A DNA stretch of 17,589 nucleotides from Tectiglobus sp963922535. Its GTDB lineage: Bacteria > Pseudomonadota > Alphaproteobacteria > Rhizobiales > Hyphomicrobiaceae. Below the pieces are notes generated by a model. That model had not been told where the DNA came from and did not search any database. It saw only the letters and a list, made by a program, of their open reading frames with translations. Of the stretch, positions 15,315 through 17,589 are shown in pieces; positions within the stretch are counted from its first letter, which is position 1; each line of letters opens with the position of its first letter. The stretch spans positions 1 to 17,589 of the forward strand of contig CAWUIN010000057.1 of assembly GCA_963922535.1 (NCBI GenBank), in the 5' to 3' direction. The translations under genes and the position numbers were made by a program.

Positions 15315-16436
15315 ATGACTGAACAAGCATCAGTATATCCTGCCAACGGTATCCTGCCCGTCCAAGATGTCAGTGCGTTGATCGAAAGCGGCATTATTAA
15401 GCCTGCCGTTCCGCTTAAAGATAAACAGCTGCAACCCGCAAGCCTCGATCTGCGCCTTGGCCCCAAAGCCTACCGGGTCAGGGCCAGTTTTCTGCCGCGC
15501 CCGGGCAGGCCGGTGGAGGAGCGCCTGCGGGATCTGGCGCTGCATGAAATCAACCTGATGGAAGGCGCCGTTCTTGAGACAGGCTGCGTTTACATCGTAC
15601 CGCTGCTGGAGGCGTTGCAACTGCCCGCCCATATCGCGGCGGCCGCCAACCCGAAAAGTTCAACCGGGCGCCTCGATGTCTTCACGCGCGTCATTGCCGA
15701 TGGCGTTAACGCTTTCGATCTGATCCCGCAAGGCTACAGCGGCCCGCTGTTCGCGGAAATCTGTCCGCAAACCTTCCCGATTATCGTGCGCACCGGTTCG
15801 ACCTTGAGCCAGATCAGGTTTCGTGTTGGGATTGCAGCCGAGACCGACGCCGGCCTTGCCGCGCTGCATGCCCGTGAAACGCTGGTGACCGGCGGCGCGG
15901 AAGTGGATATATGTAATGGCATCGCACTTTCCGTTGATCTTTCAGAAACCCTGGCAGAAGTCTCAGGTGGGCTGATCGGCTATCGTGCCAAACGCAACAC
16001 TGGCCTTGTCGATGTCGATGCGCCCCGCTCCTGCGCTATTTCTGAGTATTGGGAGCCGCTCCAGGCCAGCATCGGCACGTCTGGCTTCGTGCTTGATCCA
16101 GATCAATTTTATATCCTGGTCTCCAAGGAAGCCGTCCACGTGCCGCCAAGCCATGCGGCTGAAATGATGCCGTTTAATCAGCTGGTTGGGGAATTCCGCG
16201 TCCATTATGCAGGATTCATGGATCCCGGCTTCGGTCACGCCGCGGCCGGCGGTGCTGGCGCTCGGGTGGTGCTTGAAGTGCGCAGCCACAAAGTGCCATT
16301 CGTCTTGGAGGACGGCCAAATTGTCGGCCGCCTGATTTATGAGCGTATGTGCGCACTGCCGGACAGGCTTTACAGTGCCGACTTTGGCAGTCACTATCAA
16401 GCCCAGGGGCTTAAGCTGTCGAAGCACTTTGTTTAA
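15315..16436 (+). CDS. dcd: 2'-deoxycytidine 5'-triphosphate deaminase, long (two-module) form
   Basis: This 373-aa protein turns dCTP into dUTP, feeding dUMP to thymidylate synthase. It is the long form of dCTP deaminase typical of Alphaproteobacteria, roughly twice the E. coli length, with two dUTPase-like modules. In the first are QLQPASLDLRLG (38-49), NPKSSTGRLDVFTR (112-125) and PQGYSGPLFAEICP (138-151). In the second are VHVPPSHAAEM (274-284), AGFMDPGFGH (299-308) and LEDGQIVGRL (331-340). I choose ATG at 15315 because GGTGGA lies about 6 bases before it; the frame stays open up to 15219, but that part shows no homology and has no good start signal. It is divergent from metZ and is followed after 41 bp by the peptidase gene. 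Confidence 0.93.
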   Translation: MTEQASVYPANGILPVQDVSALIESGIIKPAVPLKDKQLQPASLDLRLGPKAYRVRASFLPRPGRPVEERLRDLALHEINLMEGAVLETGCVYIVPLLEALQLPAHIAAAANPKSSTGRLDVFTRVIADGVNAFDLIPQGYSGPLFAEICPQTFPIIVRTGSTLSQIRFRVGIAAETDAGLAALHARETLVTGGAEVDICNGIALSVDLSETLAEVSGGLIGYRAKRNTGLVDVDAPRSCAISEYWEPLQASIGTSGFVLDPDQFYILVSKEAVHVPPSHAAEMMPFNQLVGEFRVHYAGFMDPGFGHAAAGGAGARVVLEVRSHKVPFVLEDGQIVGRLIYERMCALPDRLYSADFGSHYQAQGLKLSKHFV

Positions 16437-16477
16437 GGATTTTTCCTAACCGGATTCTATCTATAAATGGGAATATT

Positions 16478-17230
16478 ATGGGGCCAGTATTAAAACCAGC
16501 TTTCCTGCTGACCGGCTTTGGCCCTTTCCCTGGTGTATCCATGAACGTTTCAGGCATGTTTGCCGAGGCACTCGCCGAGCTTGGCCGCCGCAACTTTGCA
16601 AAGATACAATTTATTGCAGCGACACTGCCCACCGCATGGCATGAAGGCCCTGTCCGGCTTGAAGAGCTTTATCGTGCATACCGGCCGATGTTCGCGATGC
16701 ATTTTGGCGTGTCGCATCGCGCACGTAGCCTTACGGTTGAATGCAGGGCCCAAAACCGCGCAGAGCATCGCGATTGTTATGGCCATCGACCCGACATGGC
16801 CAGACTAAGCGCCGATGGGCCGTCCGAACGCATGGTAACGATACCGGCCGGACGCATTATTGCCCGCCTCAAGCGCCAGGCTATTCCAAGCGTGCTGTCC
16901 CACGATGCGGGAAATTATCTGTGCAATGCGATACTTTATCGTTCACTTGAATTAATGAACGCGCTCAGGCCCGATGGCCAGTGCGGTTTTATTCACTTGC
17001 CAGCCAAGCTGGCCTGGTGCGGAGACAGCTGTTGCCACAAGCCAGGAGCGGATGGACTTTCGTTTGAAATGTCACTCAAGGGTGGACTGGAGATCCTTGC
17101 GGTGCTTCTACAGTCTTCCCCTCAGATGAGTTGGCCCTTGCAGCACAAACTGCTGCAGGAAATGCGTGCCCGGCGCTCAGGTTTCGCGCGGCAATTGCCG
17201 GCACACTCTAAGCCTTTTTATTTATCGTAA
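16478..17230 (+). CDS. pcp: Pyroglutamyl-peptidase I (peptidase family C15)
   Basis: This 250-aa cytosolic cysteine peptidase removes N-terminal pyroglutamate from peptides. The start shows the family's N-terminal motif LLTGFGPFPGVSMN (10-23). The catalytic triad can be placed at Glu88 (TVECRAQNRA), Cys149 (HDAGNYLCNAILY) and His173 (CGFIHLPAK). The middle is divergent from E. coli-type enzymes, and the C-terminal 60 residues are less conserved. Several extra Cys are seen (Cys169, Cys181, Cys185, Cys186). It follows dcd by 41 bp on the same strand and may share its transcript. The ATG at 16478 has only a modest ribosome binding site (GGGA ending about 6 bases upstream). I am confident of the family; activity of such divergent members is less certain. 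Confidence 0.85.
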   Translation: MGPVLKPAFLLTGFGPFPGVSMNVSGMFAEALAELGRRNFAKIQFIAATLPTAWHEGPVRLEELYRAYRPMFAMHFGVSHRARSLTVECRAQNRAEHRDCYGHRPDMARLSADGPSERMVTIPAGRIIARLKRQAIPSVLSHDAGNYLCNAILYRSLELMNALRPDGQCGFIHLPAKLAWCGDSCCHKPGADGLSFEMSLKGGLEILAVLLQSSPQMSWPLQHKLLQEMRARRSGFARQLPAHSKPFYLS

Positions 17231-17440
17231 ATTGTGGAAAATAGGCTTGACTGATTCGGGCGCGCGGTATCGGCCGGGTTTACGGTGGTCAAATTCGAGG
17301 ACGCTGTGGGACGCGTTGGGAGGTTGATCGTTCAGGGCTCAAGCGGCTCCAGGCCGCGTGCTCTATGGAGGGGAGGCACTGAGGCGAGCCGTGAGCAACT
17401 CAAGCATGGTGGCTCTTGATTACCCCGATGGCTCCTCTAG
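17231..17440. other. Unassigned sequence between pcp and the intron fragment
   Basis: GC-rich stretch after the pcp stop with no recognisable coding region, RNA or terminator. A complete group II intron would need roughly 500 bases of ribozyme domains plus about 150 codons between its 5' end and the reverse transcriptase motif found at 17445, and that much DNA is not available here. I could not match these bases to intron domain I or to the reverse transcriptase N-terminus. Confidence 0.4.
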
Positions 17441-17589
17441 TTCTTTCGACGAAGTCAGCCAAGATTGGCTGGTCCGTTTCGTTGAACATCGGATCGGAGA
17501 TCCGCGCATCATTCGCCTGATCCGGAAATGGCTGAAGGCGGGCATCCTTGAAGACGGGATCGTCACGGTCAGTGATAAGGGGACAGGTC
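17406..17589 (+). CDS. ltrA: Group II intron reverse transcriptase/maturase, 5'-truncated fragment running off the window
   Basis: From 17445 the frame reads FDEVSQDWLVRFVEHRIGDP, then RIIRLIRKWLKAGILEDG and IVTVSDKGT. This is the RT-2/RT-3 region of bacterial group II intron-encoded proteins (retron-type reverse transcriptase). The window ends at the GTGQG motif position, so the C-terminal half is unseen. Upstream the frame is open back to 17328, but residues before FDEV (DYPDGSSSS) do not match the expected LDADIxxFF motif, and about 150 N-terminal residues are missing. The first ATG in frame is 17406; it is given only as a formal left edge. The fragment is probably non-functional, or it is an assembly join. 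Its orientation is the same as that of the intron 3' end at base 1. Confidence 0.75.
   Translation, partial: MVALDYPDGSSSSFDEVSQDWLVRFVEHRIGDPRIIRLIRKWLKAGILEDGIVTVSDKGTG

Overview
The window looks like chromosomal DNA from an alphaproteobacterium of moderate G+C. Four things point there: (i) the divergent block rne <- / -> amiC-type amidase - PBP1A (mrcA), an arrangement usual in that class; (ii) an RNase E ending in the alphaproteobacterial Gly-Trp-Trp tail; (iii) a SAM-II riboswitch in front of metZ; (iv) the long (about 370 aa) form of dCTP deaminase. The order or family cannot be fixed from the sequence alone. Both window ends fall in group II intron sequence, which suggests a contig that stopped at repeated introns.

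Left part (1-4866). The first 51 bases are the 3' end of a group II intron (domains V/VI). It splits a small secreted-protein gene on the minus strand. Upstream of that gene are a strong hairpin resembling an IS200/IS605 end and the intrinsic terminator of rne. The rne gene (minus strand) encodes a 1176-aa RNase E with a very long acidic insert. A 941-bp gene-free region, expected to hold the rne leader, separates it from the divergent cell-wall genes.

Centre (4867-12925). An AMIN-domain N-acetylmuramoyl-L-alanine amidase is followed by a bifunctional class A PBP1A, giving a peptidoglycan pair (one cuts, one builds). After PBP1A comes about 900 bp without a convincing gene. It ends in a roughly 100-bp long-armed palindrome just upstream of iorA-iorB, a two-subunit molybdenum hydroxylase of the isoquinoline 1-oxidoreductase type. 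IorA carries two [2Fe-2S] clusters and IorB has a Tat signal and the Mo-cofactor domain. A small four-helix membrane protein follows on the same strand.

Right part (12926-17589). A CDP-alcohol phosphatidyltransferase (plus strand) converges with metZ (minus strand), the direct-sulfhydrylation step of methionine synthesis. The metZ leader has a clear promoter, a SAM-II riboswitch and a downstream hairpin that may act as expression platform. Divergent from metZ are dcd (dCTP deaminase, dUMP supply) and a pyroglutamyl-peptidase I gene. The window ends in a 5'-truncated group II intron reverse transcriptase fragment.

I see no defence island, CRISPR array, phage or wholly new system. The most unusual items are the palindromic element before iorAB, the size of the RNase E acidic insert, the metZ riboswitch architecture and the intron-bounded ends.
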